A stretch of DNA of 64,000 nucleotides from Bacteroidales bacterium (GTDB lineage: Bacteria > Bacteroidota > Bacteroidia > Bacteroidales > JAIOZK01). Position numbers and translations under genes: made by a program. The notes beneath the pieces are model-generated. The model was not told the origin of the DNA. It was given only the letters and a program-made list of their open reading frames with translations, and ran no database searches. Positions 27,706-35,989 of the stretch are shown in pieces. Where the stretch lies: NCBI GenBank assembly GCA_021740625.1, contig JAIOZK010000010.1:1-64000 (forward strand), given 5' to 3'. Each line of letters opens with the position of its first letter. The first letter of the stretch is position 1.

Positions 27706-28647
27706 ATGGAAACCATCATATCTCCCGTAGATGTTGAGTTGCTCGAGAAAGAACTGACAGAGGAGATCTTTGTCAGGAATACCAACAATGGTCATAACGA
27801 GATTTATGTATTCGATCATCACAACAGTCCGCATCTGATGAAAGAAGTGGGGCGACTGCGTGAGATCACTTTCCGTGAGGCAGGGGGTGGTACTGGCAAA
27901 TCCTACGACATGGATGCATACGATACAGCCGAAGTTCCCTTTAAGCAACTGATCGTTTGGAACCCCCGCGATAAAGAGATTACAGGTGGGTATCGTTTTA
28001 TGCATGGAAAAGAGATGATAGAGGTGTCAAAGGGCAAGGAAGTAGAATCGCCTACTTCCAGGCTTTTCAAAATCTCCAAGAAATTTGTGAGGGATTTCAT
28101 GCCTTACGCGATTGAATTGGGGCGCTCTTTTGTACAACCGAATTACCAGCCCACCTACAACCTCCGTAAAGGAATGTATTCCCTGGATAACCTGTGGGAT
28201 GGCCTGGGTGCCATCGTGATCGACAATCCTGATGTGAAATACCTTTTTGGCAAAGTGACCATGTATCCGCAGTACGACCGCCTGGCACGCGATCTTGTTC
28301 TGTTTTTCCTGGGCCGCCATTTCCCGGATAATGACAATCTGATCATTCCCAGAAAACCCCTCTTACTCGAAACCGATGAAAAGATCCTGAACAATATTTT
28401 TACCGGGTGCAACTTCGACGAAGACTACAAAATACTGGTAAACAAAGTGAGACAGCTGAATGAAGGCATTCCGCCACTGATCAATGCTTACATGACGCTC
28501 TCCGCAACCATGCGAACATTCGGGACCACGCTCAATGAGCATTTCGGAAATGTGGAGGAAACGGGTATTTTGCTTACCATCGAAGATATTTACGATTTCA
28601 AGAAAGACAGACATATTTCAACTTACAAAAAAGACCAGCAATCTTAA
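27706..28647 (+). CDS. glsB: Amino-acid N-acyltransferase for glycine/ornithine lipids (OlsB/GlsB type)
   Basis: This 313-residue GNAT-fold protein of the hemolysin/OlsB group would transfer a 3-hydroxyacyl chain from acyl-ACP to the amino group of glycine or ornithine. Typical segments are LREITFREAGGGTGKSYDMD, the Y-D-T-A motif, QLIVWNPRDKEITGGYRF (near residue 80), ELGRSFVQPNYQ and GLGAIVIDNPDVKYLFG. ATG at 27706 is preferred; an earlier in-frame ATG lies inside glsA. Its stop TAA overlaps the engB ATG by 1 nt, so the three genes are coupled. Confidence 0.82.
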   Translation: METIISPVDVELLEKELTEEIFVRNTNNGHNEIYVFDHHNSPHLMKEVGRLREITFREAGGGTGKSYDMDAYDTAEVPFKQLIVWNPRDKEITGGYRFMHGKEMIEVSKGKEVESPTSRLFKISKKFVRDFMPYAIELGRSFVQPNYQPTYNLRKGMYSLDNLWDGLGAIVIDNPDVKYLFGKVTMYPQYDRLARDLVLFFLGRHFPDNDNLIIPRKPLLLETDEKILNNIFTGCNFDEDYKILVNKVRQLNEGIPPLINAYMTLSATMRTFGTTLNEHFGNVEETGILLTIEDIYDFKKDRHISTYKKDQQS

Positions 28648-29249
28648 TGGAAATTACCCAAGCCGAATACATCGGGAGTTGTGTGGACGTAAAAAAATGC
28701 CCCTTTGGGAATAAGCCGGAGTACGCTTTCATCGGCAGGTCGAATGTGGGTAAATCCTCGCTCATCAACATGATTACCGGACGGAAAAAACTGGCCAAAA
28801 CTTCGGGAACACCCGGAAAGACAACCCTGATAAACCATTTCCTGATCAATGACAGCTGGTACCTGGTGGATTTGCCGGGTTATGGGTTTGCCAAAAGATC
28901 CAAAACCGAGCGTGAAAAGTGGGGTAAAATGATACAGGAATATCTTTTGAAAAGGAAAAACCTGCTTTGTACTTTTATCCTCATTGATGCACGTCTTCCC
29001 ATGCAGGATTCGGATCAGGACCTCATGGAATGGATGGGAGTGACACAGCTACCCTTTACCCTGGTATTTACAAAGTCGGATAAACTGAATAGAAATGAAT
29101 TTACCAGGAACATGGAAGCTTATAAGAACGAATTGCATAAATCATGGGCAGAACTACCACAGATGTTCTTTACTTCAGCCAAAAACGCAATGGGGAAAAC
29201 AGAAATTCTTGATTTTATCGAACGGACGAACACCTTGTTAAAAAGTTGA
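28647..29249 (+). CDS. engB: Ribosome biogenesis GTPase EngB/YsxC
   Basis: This small TRAFAC GTPase assists 50S subunit assembly. The 200-residue protein has all G motifs: G1 GRSNVGKSSLIN near residue 29, G2 Thr in SGTPGKT, G3 DLPGYG, G4 TKSD and G5 TSAKN. It starts 1 nt inside the glsB stop, so it is read from the same transcript. Confidence 0.95.
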   Translation: MEITQAEYIGSCVDVKKCPFGNKPEYAFIGRSNVGKSSLINMITGRKKLAKTSGTPGKTTLINHFLINDSWYLVDLPGYGFAKRSKTEREKWGKMIQEYLLKRKNLLCTFILIDARLPMQDSDQDLMEWMGVTQLPFTLVFTKSDKLNRNEFTRNMEAYKNELHKSWAELPQMFFTSAKNAMGKTEILDFIERTNTLLKS

Positions 29250-29255
29250 TCAATC

Positions 29256-29600
29256 TTACTCAATCTCGATCAGCAGCTTGTTTTTGGGAACCCGCTCGTC
29301 TTTGCTTACATGTACTTTTTTGATCTTTCCCTGAACCGGTGAATTGATCACATTTTTCATTTTCATGGCTTCCAGAATCAAAAGCTTATCACCTTCTTTA
29401 ACTTTTTTGCCTTTTTTCACATAAATCTTTCTGATCGTACCCGAAATAAAGGAATAGATTTTATCCCATTCCAGGTCCTGGAAAGGTTTACGGTTATTAA
29501 ACTTTGTTGTTAATGTGGTTTTGTATTCCACATCATCCACATTGAGTATCTGGTATTCCGGCTCTTCCGGTATGTTTTTCTTTTCTTCTTCACCATTCAT
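29256..29600 (-). CDS. Biotin carboxyl carrier protein of methylmalonyl-CoA decarboxylase/acyl-CoA carboxylase
   Basis: The 114-residue protein ends with a biotinyl domain (about residues 45-114); E-A-M-K-M near residue 81 carries the biotinylated lysine. The N-terminal 40 residues are charged and flexible. It follows the carboxyltransferase gene by 16 nt and would shuttle CO2 to or from it. It is convergent with engB, with only 6 nt between stops. Confidence 0.92.
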   Translation of the reverse strand: MNGEEEKKNIPEEPEYQILNVDDVEYKTTLTTKFNNRKPFQDLEWDKIYSFISGTIRKIYVKKGKKVKEGDKLLILEAMKMKNVINSPVQGKIKKVHVSKDERVPKNKLLIEIE

Positions 29601-29616
29601 AACAAATCAGTTTTGA

Positions 29617-31164
29617 CTAAAATGGAGGTATTCCATGTTTTTTCCTGGGTGCTTGCACTGCTTTTGACTGGGAAATTTCAAGAGCATGCAACAGCATTTT
29701 TCTTGTTTCGGTAGGTTCAATCACTGCATCGATGTACCCATAAGCTGCAGCCACGTATGGATTTGCAAACTTCTTCTTGTATTCTGCGATCTTTTGTTTT
29801 CTGATCTCTTCAGGATTTTTGGCACCCATGATCTCTTTGCGGAAAATGATGTTGGCGGCGCCTTCGGGTCCCATCACTGCAATTTCGGCAGTAGGCCATG
29901 CAAATACAAAATCAGCCCTGAGATGGTGGGAACACATGGCAATATATCCGCCTCCGTATGCTTTCCTTAAGATTGCCGTAATCTTAGGTACCGTTGCTTC
30001 TGAATATGCATACAGTATTTTGGCACCATGACGGATCACGCCGGCATGCTCCTGATCCACACCGGGAAGATAACCCGGCAGGTCAACCAGCGTAACCAGG
30101 GGTACATTAAATGCATCGCAATAGCGGATAAACCTGGCGGCTTTATCGGAAGAATCAACGTCGAGTACGCCTGCCAGTACCAGTGGCTGGTTGGCAACGA
30201 AACCAACGGTTTCCCCATTCAACCTTCCGAAACCGATCACGATGTTGGCGGCAAATCTTTCCTGGACTTCCAGGAATTCCGAATCATCCGAAACCGCACG
30301 GATCACATCTCTTACATCATAAGGTTGCCTAGGATCTGTAGGGATAAGGTTTTCGATCTTATATTTTCTTGTTTTGGGCGGCTTTTTGGGGAATGGATCC
30401 GCTTTTTTGGCATTGTTCCACGGAATGAAAGTGATCAGTTCTTTAATCTGGTCAAAGCAATCCTGTTCGCTTTCGGCGTAGAAATGTGCATTGCCTGTAA
30501 TTTCGCTGTGTACCCTGGCGCCACCCAGCTCTTCCATGGATACTTCTTCACCCAGAACAGTTTTGATCACTTCCGGTCCGGTGATGAACATCTTGGAGAT
30601 CTTGTCGACAACGTAAACAAAATCCGTAAGGGCAGGAGAATAAACAGCACCACCTGCGCAGGGACCCAGGATCACGGAGATCTGTGGGATCACCCCAGAG
30701 GCCTGTGTGTTCCGGTAAAAGATCTCACCATAACCTGCCAGGGAGTTCACCCCTTCCTGTATACGGGCTCCACCAGAGTCATTGATCCCGATGATCGGAA
30801 TCTTCAGCCGCATCGCATGATCCATGATTTTGGTGATCTTTTTTGCGTGCATCCATCCCAGGGAACCACCTGCTACAGTAAAGTCCTGTGCATAAATGCA
30901 TACAGGATGACCGCTGATCAGACCGGTTCCGGTGATCACACCATCGCCGGGAAGGTATTTTTTATCCATGTCGAAATCCTTGGCGGCATGTTCAACAAAG
31001 AGATCGTATTCATGAAAGGTGTTGGGATCGAGCAGGGCGATAATTCTTTCGCGGGCGGTTAATTTTCCGATTGCCTTTTGTTTTTCAATAGCTTTGGAAC
31101 CCCCGCCCTGAAGTGCATCGCGCATCCTCTTTTTCAGATCTGCGCTCTTTAAACGTATTGACAT
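29617..31164 (-). CDS. mmdA: Methylmalonyl-/propionyl-CoA carboxyltransferase subunit
   Basis: The 515-residue carboxyltransferase (crotonase fold, two domains) moves a carboxyl group between biotin and propionyl/methylmalonyl-CoA. Visible motifs are KLTARERIIALLDPNTFHEYD, GINDSGGARIQEGV, GPCAGGAVYSPALTDF, FITGPEVIKTV.GEEV.MEELGGA, and in the second domain VDLPGYLPGVDQEH and RKAYGGGYIAMCS. ATG at 31164 is used; a TTG lies 6 nt upstream. A biotin carboxylase gene is not adjacent, which favours a decarboxylase (Na+-pumping MmdA) or transcarboxylase role in propionate formation over an ATP-dependent carboxylase. Confidence 0.9.
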   Translation of the reverse strand: MSIRLKSADLKKRMRDALQGGGSKAIEKQKAIGKLTARERIIALLDPNTFHEYDLFVEHAAKDFDMDKKYLPGDGVITGTGLISGHPVCIYAQDFTVAGGSLGWMHAKKITKIMDHAMRLKIPIIGINDSGGARIQEGVNSLAGYGEIFYRNTQASGVIPQISVILGPCAGGAVYSPALTDFVYVVDKISKMFITGPEVIKTVLGEEVSMEELGGARVHSEITGNAHFYAESEQDCFDQIKELITFIPWNNAKKADPFPKKPPKTRKYKIENLIPTDPRQPYDVRDVIRAVSDDSEFLEVQERFAANIVIGFGRLNGETVGFVANQPLVLAGVLDVDSSDKAARFIRYCDAFNVPLVTLVDLPGYLPGVDQEHAGVIRHGAKILYAYSEATVPKITAILRKAYGGGYIAMCSHHLRADFVFAWPTAEIAVMGPEGAANIIFRKEIMGAKNPEEIRKQKIAEYKKKFANPYVAAAYGYIDAVIEPTETRKMLLHALEISQSKAVQAPRKKHGIPPF

Positions 31165-31279
31165 AATCAAATACTTTTGGTCCTAATACAATGATAACAT
31201 GAAAAAAATTGCTCATTCTAAAATTTAACATCTTGCTAATCAATCCTCTACCGGTCCGGCAACTTTCTTCATGTTTCTG

Positions 31280-31308
31280 CAAAAGTAAGCAATTTGAATC
31301 AAATGCAA
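31280..31308 (-). promoter_or_regulatory. Promoter of mmdA and the biotin carrier gene
   Basis: On the minus strand TTG (31308-31306), an 18-bp spacer and TACTTTTG (31287-31280) match the Bacteroidetes promoter. The start would be near 31273, giving a leader of about 110 nt before the mmdA ATG. Confidence 0.6.
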
Positions 31309-31448
31309 GTATTTTGTGAATAAATTGGTTTGTTAAGCAATGAGGCATATTCGGATATGGAAGTTTTGAGGAGTGGAAGTTGTTGTAGTCGGGAGTCAGC
31401 AGTTGGCAGCAGGGAGTCCCCGAAAAATGAAAAAATCAATGAATTTCT

Positions 31449-31485
31449 TCTTTGTGTTTTCTTTGGCCTTCGAGTCTTTGTGGCA
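31449..31485 (+). repeat. 37-nt dispersed intergenic repeat, copy 1
   Basis: This 37-nt segment (TCTTTGTGT ... CTTTGTGGCA) matches the reverse complement of 32265-32301 at 32 of 37 positions. Similar CTTTGTG/CTTCGTGGC strings occur widely in intergenic DNA of environmental Bacteroidetes (recollection, not searched). Confidence 0.75.
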
Positions 31486-31615
31486 TTCATCTACTGTTGC
31501 CAATAATGGAATTATGTTGTCTTCAAATTCTTTATACTTTTACCATGACAACAATCGAACAATTGAACAATTGAACCTGACTTCGCTAAAGCTACGTCAG
31601 GCAAGGCTTATTGAT

Positions 31616-31966
31616 ATGAATATTGAACAAATAAGGGAATATTGTCTTTCAAAGAAAAGTGTTACCGAAGGTTTTCCATTCGACAATGATACCCTGGTTT
31701 TTAAAGTGGCCAATAAAATGTTTGCATTGCTTAGTCTTGAAAAAAAGCGGATCAATTTAAAATGTGACCCACAGCGGGCAATCGAACTCAGGGAGCATTA
31801 TGATTTTATCATTCCCGGTTATCACATGAACAAACAACAATGGAACACGATAAGTTTTGAAGCAGGCATTGATGGTGGTTTTCTGATGGAAATGATCGAT
31901 CATTCATATGATCTGATTGTGGCAAGTCTTCCGAAAAAAGTTCAGGCGGAACTTTCTTCCGATTGA
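31616..31966 (+). CDS. MmcQ/YjbR-family protein
   Basis: ATG at 31616 gives a 116-residue protein beginning MNIEQIREYCLSKKSVTEGFPF, the start of the MmcQ/YjbR (CyaY-like fold) family, with VFKVANKMFALLSL, the 'LRE.Y..I.PGYHMNK.HW' type segment and a C-terminal helix. The in-frame upstream stretch is repeat-derived and excluded. Family function is unknown; DNA binding has been suggested from the fold. Its 3' end overlaps the convergent small membrane gene by 25 nt. Confidence 0.88.
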   Translation: MNIEQIREYCLSKKSVTEGFPFDNDTLVFKVANKMFALLSLEKKRINLKCDPQRAIELREHYDFIIPGYHMNKQQWNTISFEAGIDGGFLMEMIDHSYDLIVASLPKKVQAELSSD

Positions 31967-32187
31967 TCTTTTGTAACTTTCTTCTTGGGTTTGAACATAT
32001 CAAAAACAAGGTATCCCATCAGGGCACCCCAAAGTACGCTCATGAACGGATTGGAAGTGATGGCACAGGAGCCCGAATTACAACCGATGAAATAATAATA
32101 AAGGTATCCGCCTATTGCGCCAACAGCCAGACCAACTATTGATAGGATTGAAAAATTTTCTTTGAAAAACGCTTTGATCTTTTCCAT
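31942..32187 (-). CDS. Small DUF6132-like membrane protein
   Basis: ATG at 32187 gives 81 residues with two hydrophobic helices (ILSIVGLAVGAIGGYLYYYFIG and SVLWGALMGYLVFDMF) separated by G-C-N-S-G-S-C-A-I-T-S-N-P, the Cys-x4-Cys signature I associate with DUF6132, and a charged tail. Such proteins often sit near rhodanese or sulfur genes, which are not seen here. Function unknown. Confidence 0.75.
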   Translation of the reverse strand: MEKIKAFFKENFSILSIVGLAVGAIGGYLYYYFIGCNSGSCAITSNPFMSVLWGALMGYLVFDMFKPKKKVTKDQSEESSA

Positions 32188-32264
32188 GTCACAAAAGTAC
32201 AAAATATATATAGAAAGATGTATATGTTGTTTGTTAAAAATTCCAAAAAGCCTGGAAGTATTTT

Positions 32265-32301
32265 TGCCACGAAGGCTTGAAGGACAAAGAATACACAAAG
32301 A
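32265..32301 (-). repeat. 37-nt dispersed intergenic repeat, copy 2
   Basis: Reverse-oriented copy of the element at 31449-31485 (32 of 37 identical). It begins 78 nt upstream of the DUF6132-like gene and ends just before the stop of the T9SS protein gene. Confidence 0.75.
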
Positions 32302-32302
32302 T

Positions 32303-33385
32303 TTACCGGCAGATAATCAACTTGTGGGTTTCAGCAATCTGATCACTGACGACTTTTATTAAGTACATGCCTTCGGGAAGTTTGGAAACATCAATTGTAT
32401 GCTTGACTTTATTCTGTATCTTTTGATGAAATAGCTGTTCTCCACTTAGATTGTATATGATGATTTCAGACCTGAGATCATTCTGGGTAAAGTCAAGAAA
32501 TATTTCATCTGTGGCAGGCATAGGATATAAGTTAGCAATCTTGTTTTTTTTGGAGATTTCTTCCACATCACTGGGTCCTTCAAATATCTTAAAATCATCT
32601 AGATAAACTCCATCGCCGCCCCCTGAAACAGCCAGGAAACCAAGATGGAATGTCGTTTGTGTTCCTTCGAGACTTAATTCTTCTTTTGTCCAGTCATTAG
32701 CATTGGTAAAAGGACCTGCAACAAAAGTCCAATCTTCGGGGAAATTGCCGCTTTGCATGGTATTGGAGTAATACACGAATAATGTATCCGATGTGCCCTC
32801 TATTTGAGGTGCTTTAAAATAGAAACTCAAATAGCTTTGTAAGCTTTCTTCTTGTTCGATTATGGTGGTGTACAACAGGGATTGATGTTCTGCGGTGTCT
32901 GAAAAGTAAAATGCGCTTTTATGTTCCGACATATATTCTGTTTCCGACAAACCCCAATCTGTTTGGCCTGACAGGGGACTCCCTGCTAAACCACAAACGG
33001 TTTCTGCAGGTTCCTCAAAGTCCATTTCAAGCGGTGCCTCCCATATCGACGGGCAGGTGATTGTAGCCGATACTTTATCAGAAGTGCCGTCAGGGTTCGC
33101 ATATACTGCGGCAACTTCGTAAATTGTGACGAAAGCAAAGTTACGCATAGGCTGTTTGTATTCGGTTTCGGAAGTAGAATCCAAATAAACGCTCACTCCG
33201 TTATTCATTCCCTTATAATAAATATTATAATGCGAAAGCGCTTTGGATTGGGGTGCATCCCAATCAAGGAAAACACTGTCGTTCAGGCCAGATGCAACCA
33301 GGTTTTGGGGTGGGTTAAACACCAGTCCTAGAAGTATTTGCGAAAAAAGAAAAACGATTGCAAGGGTGGTAATTGATCTTTTCAT
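32303..33385 (-). CDS. Secreted fibronectin-III protein with T9SS type A sorting domain
   Basis: The 360-residue protein has a signal peptide (about residues 1-21), a fibronectin type III domain (PPQNLVASGLNDSVFLDWDAP..., about 23-110), a jelly-roll region of about 115-270 with YLDDFKIFEG at its end (MAM/choice-of-anchor type) and a C-terminal T9SS type A domain: IANLYPMPATDEIFLDF, IIYNLSGEQLFHQKI, LPEGMYLIKV and a terminal basic residue. It is exported through the T9SS; ligand or enzyme activity is not evident. Confidence 0.85.
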   Translation of the reverse strand: MKRSITTLAIVFLFSQILLGLVFNPPQNLVASGLNDSVFLDWDAPQSKALSHYNIYYKGMNNGVSVYLDSTSETEYKQPMRNFAFVTIYEVAAVYANPDGTSDKVSATITCPSIWEAPLEMDFEEPAETVCGLAGSPLSGQTDWGLSETEYMSEHKSAFYFSDTAEHQSLLYTTIIEQEESLQSYLSFYFKAPQIEGTSDTLFVYYSNTMQSGNFPEDWTFVAGPFTNANDWTKEELSLEGTQTTFHLGFLAVSGGGDGVYLDDFKIFEGPSDVEEISKKNKIANLYPMPATDEIFLDFTQNDLRSEIIIYNLSGEQLFHQKIQNKVKHTIDVSKLPEGMYLIKVVSDQIAETHKLIICR

Positions 33386-33437
33386 GACTTTGGGTTTTGA
33401 TGGTTATTATTTTTATGATATAAAGATAAAAATGTTT

Positions 33438-33494
33438 TTCCACGGACATCACAAATTTTCACAAATAATTCGTGTTGCTTCGTGTAATTTGTGG
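33438..33494. repeat. Inverted-repeat intergenic element between the T9SS protein gene and mutS2
   Basis: CACAAATT pairs with AATTTGTG (near 33448-33455 and 33485-33492) around TTCACAAATAATTCGTG-like sequence. It resembles dispersed Bacteroidetes intergenic repeats and could also act as a hairpin downstream of mutS2. It is outside any gene. Confidence 0.45.
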
Positions 33495-33506
33495 ACTTCT
33501 ATCAAT

Positions 33507-35912
33507 TTAGGAGAGTGTAACAATTGTGATCCCATGCCCGCCCCGGTCGGGATGCGCATCCTGGTAATGTTGTATTTCATCCACCGTACTCAGATACTGC
33601 CGGATGGCATCTCTGAGAATCCCGCTGCCTTTTCCGTGAATGATCTGCACTTCTTTGATGTTGAGCAAAATGGCATCGTCAATATAATTCCTGATCTTAG
33701 CTATGGCTTCCTCTGCCCTTTCTCCGCGGATATCTATTGTGGATTTGAAATCTTCCATCTTTTGACGCATGTCGTTTAGGATGGAACCATACTTACCTGA
33801 GCCTTTCTTTTTATTTCTCCCGGATCTTCCGGTTTTCTGCAATTTGTCGAGAGAAATATTCAGCTTGAAAGTGTCGAAGGATACCAGGGCCTGTCCGTCT
33901 TTGATATTTTCTACTTCTCCGCTTTTCTCCTGGCCTTCGATTTTTACATGATCCCCCTTTTGAATTGGGCTGTCCTCTTTAAGCGGTTTTTTCTTTTCGG
34001 TTTTTTTCTTTTTTGGCTTTTCCGGGAGTTTCTCAATTTTTAGTTTTTCCTGTTCAACTTTCTTCCTCAGGTCCCTGGTTTTATCCTTTTGCGCCTGTAT
34101 TTCACGAATTTCACGTATGGTGTTTTCAATCAACTTATTGGATCCTGAAATAATCTTTTGAGCTTCGCTTTTGGCATCTTTCAGGATTTCAACTTTTGAT
34201 CTTTCCAGTTCTTCATTCAGTTTTTCATATTTGGCGATCATCTCCGCAAGGAAGTCATCTGCCACCCTCAATTCTGTTTTCTTCTTATCGATATCAAGCT
34301 TGTCTTTTTCGAGTTGCTGCAGTTGTTTTTCAAAATCGATCTGACTTGTTCCGGTCTTTTCGATGGCCAGGTCCAGAATTTCAGGAGGAAAACCGATATG
34401 CCTGGCAATCTCAAAAGCAAAGGAACTACCCGGTTTACCGCTTTTTAAGATATACAGAGGCTCCAGCTTTTCCGAATCGAAAAGCATGGCGGCATTGCTC
34501 ACTCCCTGCATTTCGTCGGCAGCAATCTTCAGGTTGGCGTAATGGGTGGTGATCACACCATAGGCTTCAATGGCATTGATTTTTTCGAGGACTGATTCGG
34601 CAATGGCTCCACCAAGTTGAGGTTCTGTACCGGCACCAAACTCATCAATAAGAAAAAGTGAGTCCTGGTTGAGGTTTACCACAAAATACTTGATGTTCAG
34701 TAAATGCGAACTGTAGGTGCTCAGATCGTTTTCAAGGGATTGCTCATCCCCGATATCAAGGAATATTTTATCAAAGATACCGGTTTTTGAGTCCGCCTTC
34801 ATTGGTGCCGGGATCCCGCACTGTATCATATATTGTATCAGCCCGACCGTTTTCAGACAAACCGATTTCCCACCGGCATTGGGACCGGATATGACCATAA
34901 TCCGCTGATCCCTGTTCAGCATGATGTTCAGTGGTACAACCTTTTTACCCTGCGATTGAAAGGAAAGGAACAAAAGGGGATGTCTTGCCTCCAGCCATTC
35001 CATTCCCGGCGTTTCATGTAATTCGGGTTTGGCTCCGTCCAGGTCAATGCCAAGTTTTGCTTTGGCCCTGATAAAATCCACCCGGCCCATGAAATCATAA
35101 AGTTCCAGGATTTCCGGCAAATGTGGCCGTAACATGTCCGTGAAATGCGATAATATTTTGTTGATCTCCCTTCTTTCGGCATTCTCAATTTCCCGGATCT
35201 CATTGTTGGCGTCGAAGACCTCGGCCGGTTCAATGTATACGGTTTGTCCCGAGGCCGATTCATCATGAATAAACCCCTGCACTTTTCGTTTGTGCGTCAC
35301 GCTTACCGGTATCACAAGCCTGCCGCTGCGGATGGTTGGTTCGGCATCTTTGTTTGTCCACCCTGATGATTTGGCAGTCTTCAGGCTTTTCTGCATGCGC
35401 CCGCTGATCTCGCCCTTTTTGCCCCTTAACTTTTTTCTGATTTCTGCAAGTTTGGGTGAAGCTTTATCACGAATCCCGCCCTTATCATCCATGATTTGCT
35501 CAAGCCGCTTAAAAATCTTCTGTGGATCATACAGGTTCTTTGTCAGCTCTGTCAGCAAGGGATAATCTTCCCTGTCCAGTTTCTCCAGGTATTGTGTGAT
35601 CTCTATCAATGCCCGCAAAGAAACCTTGAAATCGAAAATTTTTTCCAGCTCGATGATAGTACCTTCAAGTTTCACTCTGTTCAGCTCAGGAGTGAGATTG
35701 AGGTAGTCCTGCGCCGGAAAATTACCCTTAAGTTCTAAAAGACTTTTGAATTCAACTGCAATGGAGAGGGCATATGAAATGCTCTCAAAATCACTCGAAA
35801 AGCTGATCCTGTGCACATATTCTTCGCCCAGCTCACTCAGGCACCTGTCCTTGAGGAGTTCCCTGATCTGGTCGAAACCGATCTTATTTTCAAAAGCTGC
35901 CGGATAGATCAT
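33507..35912 (-). CDS. mutS2: MutS2-family DNA/ribosome-associated ATPase with Smr domain
   Basis: MutS2 proteins limit recombination or, in newer work, rescue collided ribosomes. ATG at 35912 (MIYPAAFENKIGFDQIRELL) gives 801 residues; the longer frame runs into the divergent promoter region. The order is a clamp/lever region, the ATPase with Walker A GPNAGGKSVCLKT (near residue 333), Walker B LFLIDEFGAGTEP, a long coiled coil (about 500-640) and a C-terminal Smr nuclease-type domain (about 725-801) with DIRGERAEEA and IIHGKGSGILRDAI. A -7-like TATTTTTG at 35925-35918 lies only 5 nt from the start codon, so a leaderless mRNA is possible. Confidence 0.94.
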   Translation of the reverse strand: MIYPAAFENKIGFDQIRELLKDRCLSELGEEYVHRISFSSDFESISYALSIAVEFKSLLELKGNFPAQDYLNLTPELNRVKLEGTIIELEKIFDFKVSLRALIEITQYLEKLDREDYPLLTELTKNLYDPQKIFKRLEQIMDDKGGIRDKASPKLAEIRKKLRGKKGEISGRMQKSLKTAKSSGWTNKDAEPTIRSGRLVIPVSVTHKRKVQGFIHDESASGQTVYIEPAEVFDANNEIREIENAERREINKILSHFTDMLRPHLPEILELYDFMGRVDFIRAKAKLGIDLDGAKPELHETPGMEWLEARHPLLFLSFQSQGKKVVPLNIMLNRDQRIMVISGPNAGGKSVCLKTVGLIQYMIQCGIPAPMKADSKTGIFDKIFLDIGDEQSLENDLSTYSSHLLNIKYFVVNLNQDSLFLIDEFGAGTEPQLGGAIAESVLEKINAIEAYGVITTHYANLKIAADEMQGVSNAAMLFDSEKLEPLYILKSGKPGSSFAFEIARHIGFPPEILDLAIEKTGTSQIDFEKQLQQLEKDKLDIDKKKTELRVADDFLAEMIAKYEKLNEELERSKVEILKDAKSEAQKIISGSNKLIENTIREIREIQAQKDKTRDLRKKVEQEKLKIEKLPEKPKKKKTEKKKPLKEDSPIQKGDHVKIEGQEKSGEVENIKDGQALVSFDTFKLNISLDKLQKTGRSGRNKKKGSGKYGSILNDMRQKMEDFKSTIDIRGERAEEAIAKIRNYIDDAILLNIKEVQIIHGKGSGILRDAIRQYLSTVDEIQHYQDAHPDRGGHGITIVTLS

Positions 35913-35968
35913 CTTTGCAAAAATAAGTTTGTTTCGGCAGAACGAGCGATATATTAGGATTTTCTCCT

Positions 35969-35976
35969 TATTTTCG
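35969..35976 (+). promoter_or_regulatory. -7-like element of the beta-mannosidase gene
   Basis: TATTTTCG differs from TAnnTTTG at one position. If used, transcription starts near 35984, which excludes the ATG at 35978 and favours ATG 35990. Confidence 0.35.
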
Positions 35977-35989
35977 TATGTATATTCCA

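Larger units (their letters stand above)
31165..31615. other. Repeat-bearing intergenic region
   Basis: Between divergent mmdA and yjbR there is no supported gene. The mmdA promoter is at 31280-31308. From about 31375 to 31610 lies low-complexity text resembling decayed Bacteroidetes intergenic repeats: GGAGTCAGCAGTTGGCAGCAGGGAG-like stuttering, the 37-nt repeat at 31449-31485, stuttered CAATTGAA units near 31553-31575 and an imperfect palindrome CTGACTTCGCT/AGCTACGTCAG at 31578-31601. Confidence 0.55.

Noticed and set aside
31240-31272. 10-codon frame in the mmdA leader as an attenuator peptide
   Set aside because: It has no run of a regulatory amino acid and no competing hairpins were seen.
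31578-31601. Palindrome CTGACTTCGCT/AGCTACGTCAG as a recombination site
   Set aside because: Imperfect, single copy in the window and without a neighbouring recombinase.
31373-31615. 81-residue extension of the YjbR-family protein
   Set aside because: It is made of low-complexity and dispersed-repeat DNA; the family starts at ATG 31616.
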